Shown here: positions 44,022-57,463 of the stretch, piece after piece
Layout: each line of letters begins with the position of its first letter
Position numbering within the stretch: position 1 is the first letter of the stretch
Origin: Fulvia fulva
Lineage: Eukaryota; Ascomycota; Dothideomycetes; Mycosphaerellales; Mycosphaerellaceae
Length of the DNA stretch: 64,000 nucleotides
Assembly: GCF_020509005.1 (NCBI RefSeq)
Contig: NC_063014.1
Location: 3,968,001 to 4,032,000, forward strand
Direction: 5' to 3'
Position numbers and translations under genes: made by a program
The notes under the pieces: model-generated
What the model was told of the DNA's origin: nothing
Database searches by the model: none
The model's input: the letters and a program-made list of their open reading frames with translations, nothing else

Positions 44022-45659
44022 ATAGCTTCTGTCCCGCGCTCTCCTTAAGGCAAGGAGTTAATAGCTCAGATAGACGCCCTTACCGCTACCTACACTTCGG
44101 CCGTATTAAATAACTCCCCGCGGCTCCCCGTTCGTACTAAGACGCGCCTTCCGGATATACCTACCGGATAGTTAGCCGGTTAGTAGACTCGGCTCTACGC
44201 CTTCTAGTTTAAAGTCTAGTTCTCTCGCGACGTTATTAAGCTAGACGATTAGACCGCGCTATAGTTAGCCCGTATCGCGCGCTAGTGTCTAAGGATCGAC
44301 GGAGGAGCTAGATTCTTTAAGATAATTTATATACTCCCTTTATACTATAGCCGCTTCTAGTTTAGCGGCGTTCTAAAGCTAGTAGCCGCGTTAGACTCCG
44401 ACTTCGACGTCCTCGAAGAGGTCCCTAAGGGCGGTATTCTAAGGCAGCCTGTCGCTTTTAGACTATATACCGTATAAACTAGGCTAGCGGCGATCGTCTT
44501 TAGCTACTATAGCGGCCGCTCTAGATCTACGCGATACGTACAAAGCTACCGTTCTAAGGGCGATGCCGAGCGTCCGCTAGGAACCTTTACTAAGTACTAG
44601 TAACTTAGACTACCGAGTAGTAAGCTAGAGAAATGCGACTAGGAGGATCCTAAGCCTAATACTATAGGCGACTTTACCTTTATCGAGCGCGGCGGCTATA
44701 CTAATTGTTTCTAGACTAGTAAGTACTCTACCTACGACCGTAGCTGGTCTCGTACTAAGTCTAGCTATACTAAGCGGTCTTCCCGGTCAAAGGACTCTAA
44801 GCGCCTAGTCACCCCTAGTAAGGTAGCTAACTTCTCTAATCTTCTCTAGGCCTACGATATTACTTAGGTCACGGAGTCTAGTTAGTTCTAGAATACTAAG
44901 TTTAAGTATCGTAATCTAGCTTAGATTAACGCCCCGACCCTAGCTATATATAGTCTAGTCTTCTAGGTTAGTCGTAAGCCTTATACTACCCGCGACGCCG
45001 CTAGCCGCCTAAAGGCCGCGTTAAAGGCTAACTTAGCTTACGTCCGCGCCTTTACTCGCGAGAACGCCGAGACTAATACGAACGGACCTAGCTAGGAGGA
45101 GAACACCTTAGATAAGGAGGACGACGGCTTGTTCGTATTACTAACTAAGCCTAGTAAGTCCGCTAGTATACCTAAGGTGCCTAGGAAGCCTCCTAGTAAG
45201 AAGCCCGTGTCTTTAGCTAGTAAGAAGCCCGCGGCCTTAGCTAAGAAGAAGTCGGCTCCTAGGACTCGGCGTAGCCCTCGGTAGATGTCGCCGCGCTATA
45301 CCCTAGACCGTAACGAGCCGTAGGAGGGTCTAAGTAATACCTCCGACTACGTTAGGCAGCTCCGCGAGATTCCGGTATAGACGCCTCTCCTAGAAGACTC
45401 TAAGGGTAAGGGCGAGGCGGTCGTGACCTCGCCTACGGTCTACGGTCGTATAGCTAGTCCTCCCGTTCTTCTAGTAGCTAGGCGGTTTAGGCGGTCAATC
45501 GCGACTAGACGTACTTTACGATTCGGCTCGATTACCGAGAGGCCGAGAGGGGCTATAGTTCTATCTAGCTCCTTAGCTCGTTCGCCTATACCGATAATAG
45601 AGGATGATAATAGAGAGGATCTAGAGGTAGTACCTAGCAATTTCCGGTTCCTAGGTTAG
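44022..45659 (+). pseudogene. Degraded frame of unknown function antisense to pol in Gypsy-C
   Basis: From an ATA at 44022 (an ATG would become ATA by RIP) the same plus-strand phase can be followed for 546 codons, and nearly every stop is a TAG or TAA that could come from CAG or CAA. Legible pieces include L-Y-A-F-stop-F-K-V near 44196, D-F-T-F-I-E-R-G-G-Y-T-N-C near 44670 and a Lys/Pro/Ser-rich stretch near 45150-45290. The part at 45423-45659 is still open. The end may lie further on, up to about 45770, if the TAG at 45657 was once CAG. No family is recognised. Preserved phase over 1.6 kb and the Lys/Pro/Ser-rich composition argue for a real former protein, but chance cannot be excluded. 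Confidence 0.55.
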
Positions 45660-45769
45660 AAGTAAGGCTCTAAGAGCCTAGATAATAATAAGCCCGAGGC
45701 TACTTTATAATTTAGTACTACGTTCTTGTTTTATACGAGCGATAGGTAGCCGAGTAGCCTAACTTAAGA

Positions 45770-48700
45770 GTACTATAGACTAACAACCCTAATTAATAAT
45801 TCTTACGACCTAACTCCCTTAGCGCCGCTTCGGTAACTAGGCTTACTCCTATAATTTCTTCTTCGTTATCCGCTACCTTAGTCCCTTTAGGCGAGCGGTC
45901 TTAGCTACTGCCTCGGCTTCTTAAAGTAGCTACTATAATAGGTTAGCTTATCTAACCTCCGGGTCTACTAAGTCCGGTATATCTATATCTAAAAGGCTAT
46001 TAGCCGCTTTAGGTTCGGCTATAACTTCGTCCGCTACGCTTAATCTAAGCAATGTTCCCTAAGGTAGGGCTGACTCTTTTTCGTCGGCCTAGGGATAGAG
46101 CGTCGAGCTAAACACTTTAATCTCCCTAACCGGCATCTCCTACGGGACCTTAGCGGGTTTAGCTAGGGTAGGGATAGCTTCCTAAGGACTTGCTTATTAT
46201 AGAGGCTAACGATCTTCCTAAGTGTCCTTCTCGAGTAGTAGGGAATTTACCTAATCTTACTCCTCGCCTACTCTTCTTAACTTAATCTAATAAGATCGCC
46301 TTTAAGACCTAAGTGCTCTAGCTAAAGTCTTTTGCTCGCTTCTTTTCCTCTAAGTATTCTTCGTAACTCTTAGGTCTCGCTAAACTTGCTCTAGTAAGTC
46401 AGCTTCTCTTCTTTGACCTTCCTCCTCTACTAAGAACCCTCGCGCTCCTACGTAAGGCTAGCTACGTTCTTTCGTAGTCTAGAGTTTAACTTGTTTCCTT
46501 AACCACTTAGCCTCCGGTATAGTTAAAAGGTCCTTTAGATTAAGACTCGTGTCTTAACTAGTGCCTAGAACTTCCTTAAGTTCTAGCTTATCTTCTAAAA
46601 CACCGGACCTATCTAGAAGTCTCCTAGCTAGATACCGATACTAGAATTTAGCTAGATCCTTATATACGGCTAATATAAGCCTATTCCTATAGACGAGATG
46701 CCTTAGAATCCTACCCGTAGGGGTCTAAAGTGTATACGTCCCTAGGAAGCTCGCTTTACGGATCTTATAGGGTCTAAAGTACTTAGGTTCTAGCTTACGC
46801 GGATCTAGGTTTATTAGTAAGACCTATTCTCCGACTTTACGTCTTGGCTATACCTCCGGCGGAAGCAACTTTAGACTTATTAGGTTCCTAGTCTAAGCTC
46901 GAGAAAGTAGTCTTTTATTTACGAGCTAACGCGTATAGCGGACGCGGACGATATAGTTCCTATAGTCGTTAACTAAGACATTCTTAGCTCGTAGCTCGTT
47001 CTCGTCTTCTAGGATTCGTAGGTGTTAGCTATATATAAGGTAGAAGGGGCTAACGTAGGTTGTTATATACTAGCGGTATCTAGTATAGTAGATCGCTCTA
47101 GGTAGGAAGGTATCCTATAGCCTAATATCGTTACTAATATATAGCTTCGTTAGTATCGATCCTAGTATACCGTTTAGGTTTTCTACCTTCCTATTCGTTA
47201 TAGGATAATATAGGGATACTAGACGATAATTAGCCTTGAACTACTTTATTAGGTAGCTTATAACCCTACTTAGGAAGTTCTTACTATTAGCTAAGAGGAG
47301 CTCGCGGGGTGGCCCGTAGTCCTAATAGATTCTCTTATATAGGAATACTATAGTCGCTTTAGTATCCGTACGCGAAACGGCCTAAGCGACTAGCTAACCC
47401 GTAGCGCAATATATCGCCGTAATAATGTACTCGTTCCCTAGTAGACTCTTCGGTAAAGGCCCTACGACATTAATCGCCTATCTCTCGAAGGGCCTAAGCT
47501 TATCGTTAACCTAGTAAAACCGCGGCTCGCGTGTTTTAGGCTTATTAGGCTTCTTTTTCTACGTTAGCTAGTATCTAGGGTAGGATTCGATAAACTTTCG
47601 TACGTCCTTTCTTATACTAGGCTACTAGGCTCTTGTCTCGAGCTGACCTATTAGCCCGGGCGCCGTAAAGTGTCCGTATCGCTAGTATACGTAGTTCACT
47701 AGATCAAGACGCTAGGTTAGTACGAGGAAAGGCGCTATTCCCTTGTTGTCTAGAAGAATAAAGCCTAATCTAGGTTCCTTAGACTCGTCGATCGGTAGGA
47801 GTAGCTCGAATTCCTCTTCTCGTACCTAAATCAAGCTCTCGAGGTAGGGACCGTAAGTTAGTATCTATCCCGTTAACTTGAACTACCTCATTAGTTTAGG
47901 GAACAAGTCGGTCTCGTTAGCTTTAAATCTTATAGCTACGAGTTGCTTAACCGGCTAAGCTAGGTTAGTAGGTCCTTCTCCGATAAAGTTAGGCCGACGG
48001 AAGAGCGTATCGGGAACGATCGCCTCTTCTCCCTTACGATACCTAATGTCTAAGTTGTATTACTAAAACTCTTTAGCCTATCGTACGATCCTCTTACTCT
48101 GGCCCTTAGTACTATTAAGGTACCTAAGCGACTAGTAATTAGTTAGGATCGTGACCGTATAGCTATTTTCTACGTAGTTATCCTAGGTTCGGAGGGCTTC
48201 CTTAATTACTAGGCCCTCCTTTTCGTAAACTAGGTAATTCAGCTCGGCTCCCTAAAGCTTCCTTCTAGAGAAGGCCATAGGGTATAGCTAGTTATTAGCT
48301 CCTATTTAATAGAGAGCAGCGCCTATAGCCTATTTGAATGTATTAGTCTTAATTGTAAAGGGCTTCTTAGGGTTAGGCGGGATTAGTATAGGCCCTAAGG
48401 TTAGCGCGAGCTTTAGGGTCTTAAAAGCGTATACGTACTAGGCGTTCTATCGTACTAGGCGACGCTTTTTCCGCCTAAGGGACTCGTCGCTTTCCTTAAG
48501 AAGATCTAAGAGGGGTGCTACGAGTTTCGCGAAGCCCTTAATAAAGCGGCGGTAGTAGCCTACGAGGCTAAGGAACTACCTAATCTACTATATATTAGTA
48601 GGCGTAGGCTAACTATTAATCGCGTCGATCTTGTCTTATAGTAGCCTAATCGAATTCTTCTCGATCTAATGCCCGTAGAAGGTGACTGACTTGACTCTAA

Positions 48701-50100
48701 TGTCGAACTTCTTAGGGGAGTAGAATCGTTTAGCTTTCTTTAGGCGGTCGAAGACCTCTATTAGGTCTTTTTCGTGCTGTTCCTTAGAGTCTTAGAAGAC
48801 TAGGATGTCGTCGAGGTATACGACGACCTTCTTCTAAAGTAGATCTCTTAGGATCTCATTTATTATAGACTAAAACAAGGCTAGGGCGTTTGTTAGCCTA
48901 AAGGGTATAACGAGGAACTCGTACTTCCTATCCCTAGTATTAAACGTAGTCTTATACGTATCGGCTAAGTCGATTAGTAGCTACTAGTACCCTAAGACTA
49001 GGTCTAGTTTGCTAAAGTATTTAGCCTTCGCGACCGTGTCTAGGCACTCCTAGATACGTAGGAGGGGGAAGCCGTTTTTAGTAGTTACGGCATTTAGGGC
49101 GCGATAGTCGATATATATACGCTACTAGCCGTCTAGCTTTAGGACAAAGAGGACTAGGGATCCCTAGGGTGAGGACGAGACCTTGATTAGTCCGCGATTA
49201 AGGAGCATCTAGATCTAGCGAGCCTGTTCTCGAAGCTAACCCGGGTTTAGACGGTATATAGGCTAGTTAATAGGACGAGCGTTACTAGTAGAGATAGTAT
49301 AGTCGAAAGCTCTCTTCCGTAGGAGTCTAGCCGGGAGCTAAGCTCTCTAGATCTCTAGGAAGAGATTAACTAACGTCTAGAAGACCTAGTTACCTACCTA
49401 CGGTAGCTAAGACTCGTCGTCTAGGTCCCCTACTATAGCTATAAGGCGTTCGTATACCTTATCTAAGCCGTGCTCCTCGAAGTCGATATTAACTAGGGCA
49501 TCGTCGGGGAGTCGCCTAAGCGAGTAGAAGAGCTAGGGTCCTTCGTGTCGTATAGCGAAGTCTACTAAACATATAGAGTTGAACATTTCTAGCTCGCCTT
49601 CGTCGTCCTTTAGGTCGAACACCTTAGAGTACGACCTGATCGTATAGTACCGGCTACGCCGCTCCCCTAGTCTAGTAGAGCTAGACTACTAGTTTACGTT
49701 AGGGTTGACTTCCTAGAACTACTTAAGGCCTAGGATAAGGTCAAATCCTTCTATATCGATAACTCTAGCGGGGACTATGTCCTACTAGGTGCTAATCTAA
49801 TATAGTAGAAGGACACCCTAAGTAGAAATAATCTCCTTACCGTTTAGGAGGACGATTCTTACTAGCGGCAAGTCCCTAAAAAGCGATCGGGGGAGTTGCT
49901 TCGATTTTCGGGCTAAGGGGTATACTTTAGAGGCGACGTAGTCTAGGGTAACCTTAGCCCGAACCTAACTAGGTCCTAAGCGGGTATCGATAGTAAAGAG
50001 CCCTCCGCCTATCGCTATTAGCCTCTCTATCGTATAGTCGACCTCCTCTTTAGTCTTCGACTCGGGTTCTTTAGATAAAGACAATGCTCTATCCTCTTCT
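45770..50100 (-). pseudogene. Gypsy-C pol: protease, RT, RNase H, integrase, broken by RIP
   Basis: On the minus strand the RT active site is intact, Y-L-D-D at 48807-48818 in V-V-V-Y-L-D-D-I-L-V. To the left come RNase H (about 47950-48500) and integrase (about 46800-47900), whose C-terminal part reads V-G-E-stop-V-L-L-I-N-L and P-Y-K-I at about 46740-46850. The protease should lie at about 49650-49900. Stops are mostly TAG and TAA. I see no clear chromodomain left of 46700. Limits are estimates. Confidence 0.8.
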
Positions 50101-50227
50101 ACTTATGTCTACTAAGCCTTACCCTTAGTAGCTAGGGTCGTCCTATCCTAGTAGGATTCTCTAGGTAGGGGTATAGAGGCGTCTGACAATTCTAAGTACG
50201 TCTACCTCGATTAAGACGTCTTAGGCT

Positions 50228-51400
50228 CTATTTTTTTAGCTTAGAGCAGTCGCGCGCGAAGTGGCCTGTCTTGCTATAGTTATAGTATTCGTCTAAGCGC
50301 CCGGAGGGGCCTCTACGATTGCCTCGCCCGCGTCTACGTCCGCCGCGGCCTCTACCGCGGCCTCTACCGCGCGCCGAGCTACCTAAGTCGCTCGGGAGAG
50401 CTATAAAGGCTTCAGTGTCCCCGTCTACAAACTTCTCGACGGCTAACATTATTGCGGCTAGCTTCTAGTCTCTTCCGCGGCTAAGATAGAGTCGCTAGTT
50501 AGCTATAATAGCCTACTAGAAGTAGACGCGGATATTCGTATTAGTCGCTCGGAAGTTACGATTGTCTAGTTTAGCTAGTATATCGGGCTTTAGGCCGGCT
50601 AAAAACTTGCGTAGGTAGGTAAATTTATCTAGTAGGGGAGTTATACGGCTCCTAGTTAGCCTAAGCGACCTAATAAAGGTCCTAATACTCCTAGTTTAAC
50701 GGGTAGTCTCCTACTTACGCTAGATCTACTCCTAATAGTCTAGGTCGACTATAAAGTTAGAGATCTACGTAATTATATCGTCGAAATCGCCGTGCCTAAG
50801 ATAAGGGGGTTTTAGGCGCGTTTCTTCGATAGCTTTAAACTATAACTAGTTAAAGTCGCTACCGACGAAGCTACTAACGAGCTCTAGTTTCTCTAGGTCG
50901 GAAAGACGTCGTTTAATAATCTATTTCTCATTTAGGCTAATCTAGGCTCTAATAGACGATATCTAGTTAAGATACTCGTCGTTCTAAGCGTTAGACTTTA
51001 GAACAGGGGGATCCCCTATCCTAGGCGCCTTACCTCTACTAGCTAGCTCGTTATATAGGCCGAAGTCATCTTCGTCTAGGTAGTCCGGCCTATCTATCTC
51101 CGCGTCGCTATCGCGGTTAGGGCGGCGGTACGACCGAGCAGCTAGGGGTATAGCCTAAGTAGCCCTAAAGGTGTCGTTTAGGCTAGTAGGCTAAACCGCG
51201 TAGTTATTACCTAGGGCGCGACTATAGGCTAGGCCCTCTCCGACTAGATAAGTAGCGAAACCTTACTAATCCGGTAGGTAATAACCGCCTTGATTAGGGT
51301 GTTAGTTAGTGTCCTCTATACTAAAGGTTTAAGTAGCCCGCCCCGTTCGTAGGAGCTAAGATAAGGTTAGTAAGGTTACCTCGCTTAGCTTTAGTACTAA
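50228..51400 (-). pseudogene. Gypsy-C gag with zinc knuckle, broken by RIP
   Basis: The piece at 50228-50449 is open for 73 codons. It carries an Arg/Gly-rich run and then Y-Y-N-Y-S-K-T-G-H-F-A-R-D-C at 50246-50287, a CX2CX4HX4C knuckle with the first two Cys changed to Tyr. The frame upstream (to about 51400) is broken by stops. This stretch keeps more CpA/TpG than its surroundings. Confidence 0.75.
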
Positions 51401-51500
51401 CGTCCGACTAAGTCGTAAGTTAGAGACTTATAGCTTAGGAGATTTATTTATAGGCTAATCTAACCTAATAGAAAGGCTAAAAGGAAGGGAAGCTACTAGA

Positions 51501-51610
51501 TATAAGAATCTTAGCGAGTATAAATCTAAGATATAGGAAAGCTACCTAAGAAAACTCTAAATACAAAGCTAAGCGCTAAGCCGGCGGTATGTTCGGATAA
51601 GAACGTCATA
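51501..51610 (-). repeat. Gypsy-C 5' LTR (110 bp)
   Basis: Pairs with 43374-43483. TTAC follows at 51611-51614. Confidence 0.88.
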
Positions 51611-54600
51611 TTACTAGATCTAGTTTAAGGAAGAAGAAGAACCGGCTCTATAAGGGTGTAGGATTATAAACTACGACGAGTTTAAGGTTAAGGCCTACCT
51701 AATCTAGAGTAACAAATCTCGAGGCAAAGCTCGAGTAGGAATTATAAAGAACCCAAACCCTCGAACTAGGTCTAGTATATAGGTATTAAGGGTACGAGCC
51801 GAGGCCGCTAAAGCTATACGACAAGAACTCGAAGAGGAGATCCGGTAGGAAGAACTCGGTTAGTAGGAGGTAGAGATAATTAGAGACGCCGGTTCTAGGG
51901 CTAGTAGAAGCTAGTTAACGGTAGCGTTAGGGGAGACTCTTAGGAGGAAACCTAAGCCTCGAGCTAAGTCAAGGCCTACGCCCTCGGAATAGCCGATAGG
52001 GCCTATTAATGCCCTATTCGTATACCGTAAACGGCTATAGAATATAAAGACGATAAGGATTGATAACTACGTCCGATAGTACGGTATAGGAGATAGGCCC
52101 GTTACTAAGGAGGAGGGAGTAACCTATTAGATTGATCAAATCCTTTAGACTACGTTTCTAAACGTTAATACCCGGGACTAGTTTCGGTATAGTCGCTAGT
52201 TTAAGACTACCTTAATTAGGAGAGTAGTAGATACCCCTGATCTATAGTCTAAGCTTACTACCGTCCGTAAGTTAGCTAGCTAGGAAGGGACTAAAGTCCG
52301 TACGAGCTATGTCGCTACCTATAAAGACGAGGAAGAAGGCGCTAATAAAGAAGTCTTTCGGGATAATTATTAAGCTCGCTTTATAGGTATGTTCTTAACG
52401 ATATTATGTAGTAAGGATGCTGTCCCTACCGTAGAGTTGTACGAAAACATTGAAAAAATCGGTCTCTCTAGTATACTAGACGATTTTGTAATAGTACCTA
52501 GCCCTTAGGTAGTTACCGAGCTTAGGACGAGTAAAGGTTAGACTCGAGCCCTACTTAACGAGGGATCTAAAGTCAACATTATTAGCCCGAGGATAGTATA
52601 CAAGTTTAGCTTACCTATCGTACCTAGCGCCTACTTATCCTTTCGAGGAGTAGGTAGAAGAGCGAAGTTTAAGGGGGTAATTTCAAAGCTTGACACTTAG
52701 GTATTTAGTATATACTACTAGATCGACATGTTTGTCTCCGCTAATCTAGATTCGCCTACAATCCTTAGCCGCCCTTAGTATAGGAAGGTACGACTAATAG
52801 GCCGCAACTACGACGATAGATTATAGGAAGGAATAATCGCTAGTAGGAAAGGTAAAAGTGTAATGTTTACGGCTATTATAGGTACTAACAAGTATAAAAC
52901 TCTTTAAGAACTTCTATAATCCTCGAAAAATACGAACGCGGGTTGATTTACGGCAGTCAACCCGCTATAAGCATTAGAAGTCCGGTTCTGAAACAAGTCC
53001 GCTTTTCGAGTCTAGTCGGAGAGACCTTAGTAAATATATTAGGGGCGGGTTGTTCTAATAATACGGCGTATCGATATCGATAAGAAGGCATAACGAAGCT
53101 AAAACCTAAGCCTATAGACACGACTATCTTCGACTACTTTAAGAACTACCGCGGCCCCGCATTATAATAAAGAGAAAATGTCCTCGACCTTAGCCCGTAT
53201 TCGAAGAAATTACTAGGACTACTCGGGAACCGCTAATACTTAAGCGCTAAGGTGACTACTAACGTTCTAGGAGAGTAGGTCATTACAAATGTATACTCCG
53301 TAGAGGGCGACTAGTGTACGGAGATCCTGAAATAGAGCCAGATTAATAGGTAGGCTTAGAAACGAGACGTAGGGTTATATAGACCCGGTATTAGGATGCC
53401 GTATATATTTACTATATATAAGCGAAAAGCTAATAAGAAAAGACCTATTAACGCGAGCGTTTACGAGAGGCCTTAGTCGAAAGTAGATAGTGACATAGAT
53501 TAGAAGCGGAAGGCCCTTTACTAGGAATCTCTAATACTAGTAGGGCAAGGCCCGTTCGATAGGAGGTATCTTATCAAAAAGTTCTGTAGTATCGAGCGCG
53601 GCTCGAGGATCATACCTAAAAGGCTCGCTAGTATTAAGGTTAGTATTGCTCTCTCGGCTAAGGAAAGACAAATGTTTAAAGAAATGCTCTTTAACCGAGA
53701 AGGTGTCCTAGCGTAGGATTTTAGCTATATACGGTAGATTAGACATAATATTATACCTCCTTAGAAGATTATAACGATTACGTACAAACCGTAGTAGGCG
53801 CGGAACATTCGGTTATACCTAAGCTTACGAGCGATTATAGAACAGATAATCCGCGCTCGAATTAAGAATAGAATTCTTAAGTATAGTCAAGGTACTTATA
53901 CGAATACTTAGTTCTTAGTAGCGAAGAAGGTCGAGCTAAACAGTAAAGCTATACTATATAGGTTGATTAACTCCGCTATACTCTTAAACGAGGTCACGAT
54001 AAGGGATATAAACATTCCCCTAGACACGGACGGGTTCTCGGAAGACTTTACTAGGTATAGAGTAGCCTCTTTAGTAGACTTGTTTTTGGGGTACGACTAG
54101 ATTACGCTTAACGAAAGCAGCCGAGACTTAACGGCCTTTATAACGCCTCTTAGGCTTATACGGTACATAACGTTACTATAGGGTACAACGAACTTAGTTA
54201 CTTAGTTCGTACGGGTAGTAACTAAGGTGTTAATAGACTATATTTCTTACCGAGCAAAACTATTTCTTAACGATCTCGGCGTAAAAGGTCCTACTAAGGA
54301 CTATAGTAACGCTAAGGTAGAGCCTAGCCTTCGACGATAGGTCGTAGAACATATTATGTCCCTTAAGCTTGTTCTTACGGACCTAGAGAGGGCCGGAGCG
54401 GTGGTCGTAGGGGAGAAGTCGTAGTAGCTTTATAAGACCCTAAAGATCGTAGGCTATATTACTAGCCCGAGCGGCCGCTATCTAGATCCTAAGGTAGTGG
54501 CTAAGATCTTAAACTAGCTAACCCTAAAGTACGTAAAGGACGTTCGAGTTTATATTAAGATCTATATTTACTTCCGGATTTAGGTCCCCTAGTTCGTAAA

Positions 54601-56780
54601 CGTCGCTCGGCTAATATATAAGCTTTTAAGGAAGGACGTCGAGTTTATCTAGACTAAGAATAAGTAGTTCTCGAAAGAAAACCTAGTAAGATTCTTAGTA
54701 ATAGTACTAGCGTTAGTGACTATCTCCTACGCCCTAGAAGCTAGTAGGATCTTCGTTTCTATTAATACGAGTAGTATTAGGTAGGGTTATATAATATCGT
54801 AGGAGTTACTAGATAACACTCGACGAAGACACCCGGTAAGGTATAAGAGCGGTACCTAGAACGTAAACGAGGCTAAGTACGATATAGGAAAGCGGGAGTG
54901 CCTCGGAGTGCTAAAGGGCCTTAAGAAGGTGTAGCGCTACCTCGTAGGAGTAGACTTCATCCTCGAAGTTAATACTAAAACGCTAGTATAGCAGTTAAAT
55001 CGGCTAGTATCCGACATTCTAAACTCTATAATAGTAAGGTAGGTTGCTTAGATCCGGCTATTTACCTTTAAAGTAAGGCATGTTAATAGGAAGAAGTACT
55101 CCGGACCGGATATACTGTCTCGTGAACTACCTATAGCTAAGGAGCTTACGGAACCTAACGATAACATTAATAAGATAATTGACGACAAATTCTTCCGTTA
55201 CGCCGAGCTAGTTAATACTTTCCCCGTTATTCTAGAGCGTGAACGACTCCTCGAACCCTAGTATAGTAACAATTCCGAGCTTATAGCTCATATTCTAGTA
55301 TATCGAACACGACCGGAAGGGGTTACCCGGGCTAAGTATCGAAACCTCGTTAAGAAGAGTCCTCGGTACTACTTAAGAGACAAGCTCTTGTTTTATTAGC
55401 GGCGAAGGGGTGCACTAATATAACTAGTAGTAGACTATAATAATGCTTAGAAAGAGATCGTGACACACTATTACGAAAAGCATAGTCACCGGAGTATAGA
55501 GCTAGTATATAATCTTATTACTAGCCGGTATTACTAGGAGGGCTACTTCTCCGACGTATCGAATTAGGTAAGGACTTATACTCCTTATAACTTTCGCGAA
55601 GGTAACTAGAGAGTAGGAGAAATATACTTATCGACTTAGTAGGTTGTAGGAGAGAGGTAGTACTACGATCCCGTCTACGTATATAGAAACGGGTACTCAC
55701 TTATCGTCCGAGAAGCTCTAAGTAGGTGGATTAAGGCGAAGGTCGTACGGGAGCCTCTAAATTCGCGGGCGATTACTAAGTTCCTATACGAGATAGTGTT
55801 TAGCCGGCATAGATGCTACTATAAGATTATGCTTAATAACGCTAGTATTAACGAAGGGGAGGTAGAGAGAATGCTTATTAGTATAGGCATTAAGTATATC
55901 CGGATCTCACCCTACTATCCGTAGTCAAATATAACTATAGAAGTAGGACATCGACCTGTTCTAGCTATATTAGCTAAGCTTACTAAGAACACCTATAAGT
56001 CCTAGGAACGATAGATTACTACGGTGCTTTAGGCTAACAGAACTACGGTATCTAGAATTACGGGTATAGCTCCGGCGGAGGTCCTATATAGCTATCGTAC
56101 TATTCTCTCGATCGAGGTAGAATATCTAATATAGGCGAACTATAAATAGGGATCTATTAGATTAATAGAGGAGCTATTAGCGATTCGGGCGTATTTATTA
56201 TAGGTACGGGACATAAGTCTTTAGGAGTTATAGTTACGAAGAGTAAGGCTTCGTACCCTAAGTAAGGAATACTTCGATACTAAACGTAGTATTAACTTCG
56301 AGGGGTTCTAGGTCGGGGATCTTATAGTCAAGTTCGACAAGCCGTATAAGGATAACCTATCTAGAAAGATTAGTTACCGCTAGCTTAGGCCGTATCGTAT
56401 AGCTAAGGTGTACTCGGGGTTTAGTATATACGTCCTCGAAGAGCTTAATAGTACGAGGTTAAAGGGTATATAAGCCCGAGAGAACCTAAACCTAATCCTA
56501 TAGTTAAGGCCGGACCCGGAGCTTAATCTTCCTAACGCTAAAGACATTATATTGCTAGAGGATAGGATTGATATCGCGAATGTCGAAAAAGGCGATCTTC
56601 CGAACGAGAACAGACCTACTACGTCCGAATCTAACGACGAAGAAGATAACGATATACTTCTAATAGGCATTAATAGAGCTACTACACTTCCGGAACTAGA
56701 ATCTAAGCCGACGAGACTATAGGTACGGCCTTATAACCTTACTACGGAGGAGATAGCCAAATTTACTAGGATTTAGGTCA
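51611..56780 (+). pseudogene. Gypsy-B2 gag 3' end, protease and pol, broken by RIP
   Basis: Together with 41584-43373 this is the fullest B copy. In order: the gag end; the protease site L-L-N-E-G-S-K-V-N-I-I-S at about 52553-52588; RT with G-Y-D-Q-I-T-L-N-E-S-S-R-D-L-T-A-F at about 54090-54140, and F-L-N-D-L-G-V-K-G-P near 54262-54292, where FLDD is expected; RNase H to about 55130; integrase with the HHCC stretch at about 55465-55500 and its C-terminal part near 56330. It stops in-frame many times at former Gln or Trp codons. It has about 44 bp near 54795 that are absent from B1. Confidence 0.85.
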
Positions 56781-56794
56781 AAGGAGGGATAGGA

Positions 56795-57463
56795 TTTCAT
56801 TGTTTCTTTTTTAGGCGTAAGGAGTTCACTTAGTACTTTTGATTTCTGACCTTAATTTGACTAGCTTCTAGTTCTAGTACCTAGTTTCTAGCGTACTTAG
56901 CTAATTTCTAGGCTATATCCTTAATTTGAGAGTAGGCTTACTATAAAGACTAGACTTTGACTTAGCCTCCTTATCCCCTTATAGAATAGACTTACGATCT
57001 CCTTGATATCTCTAGACTAACTACTTGACTAGACGCCGGATCCGCCTTCCTTACGGAGAACTTATAGGTATAGTTTCTTAGTCTATATTAGCGTAGCGGA
57101 GGTGAAACTAGGGATAGTTTCGTAGTAGGGGAGGATATATTCACGAGCTAAGGGCCCCTTTAGACCCTGAAATTTGCGCGTCGAATCTTATTAATCTTTA
57201 ACGGTTAATTACGTAGTAGAGGTGTATAGGGGTACTATTAAGATATATATAGTTAGGAGACGACCTTAGTAGGAAGCTAGGATTTACGAATGATCTCTAT
57301 ATAAGGCGAAAATACGGGAATCTAAAAATTTCAGATTTATTATCTTTTAGGATTACTATATATATTTTACGGCCCGCGGACCGGCAAGTATATATACCTA
57401 CGCGTAAGCTATCCTAAGGTCACTAGGCGCGCCCTTGCTTACTAGGGTGGCCAGTCGTCTATA
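56795..57463 (+). repeat. Gypsy-B2 3' LTR (about 669 bp)
   Basis: Second copy of 8991-9660, starting TTTCATTG (TGTCATTG in B1) and ending TCTATA. The polypurine tract AAAGGAGGGATAGGA is just upstream. LINE-B2 sequence resumes at 57464. Confidence 0.75.

Larger units (their letters stand above)
43374..51610 (-). mobile_element. Gypsy-C: RIP-mutated Ty3/Gypsy element with short LTRs and an extra antisense frame
   Basis: An 8237-bp element with 110-bp LTRs (43374-43483 and 51501-51610) starting TATAAGAA and ending ATA. TTAC flanks it on both sides (43370-43373, 51611-51614). The B gag sequence reads on without loss across the site, as seen from B1' at about 11460. A polypurine tract (AGTAGGGGAGGA on the minus strand) lies next to the left LTR, and TCTAGTAGC next to the right LTR resembles a tRNA-type primer site with TGG changed to TAG. 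Gag and pol run on the minus strand. The distance between the pol end and the 3' LTR is unusually large and holds a plus-strand frame. Confidence 0.88.

Noticed and set aside
45440..45640. 66-codon minus-strand frame
   Set aside because: It mirrors the plus-strand open stretch at 45423-45659, whose longer phase continuity makes that the better candidate.
50228..50449. Possible host RGG-box or zinc-knuckle protein
   Set aside because: It lies in the gag position of Gypsy-C, directly upstream of protease and RT on the same strand, so it is the element's own Gag.
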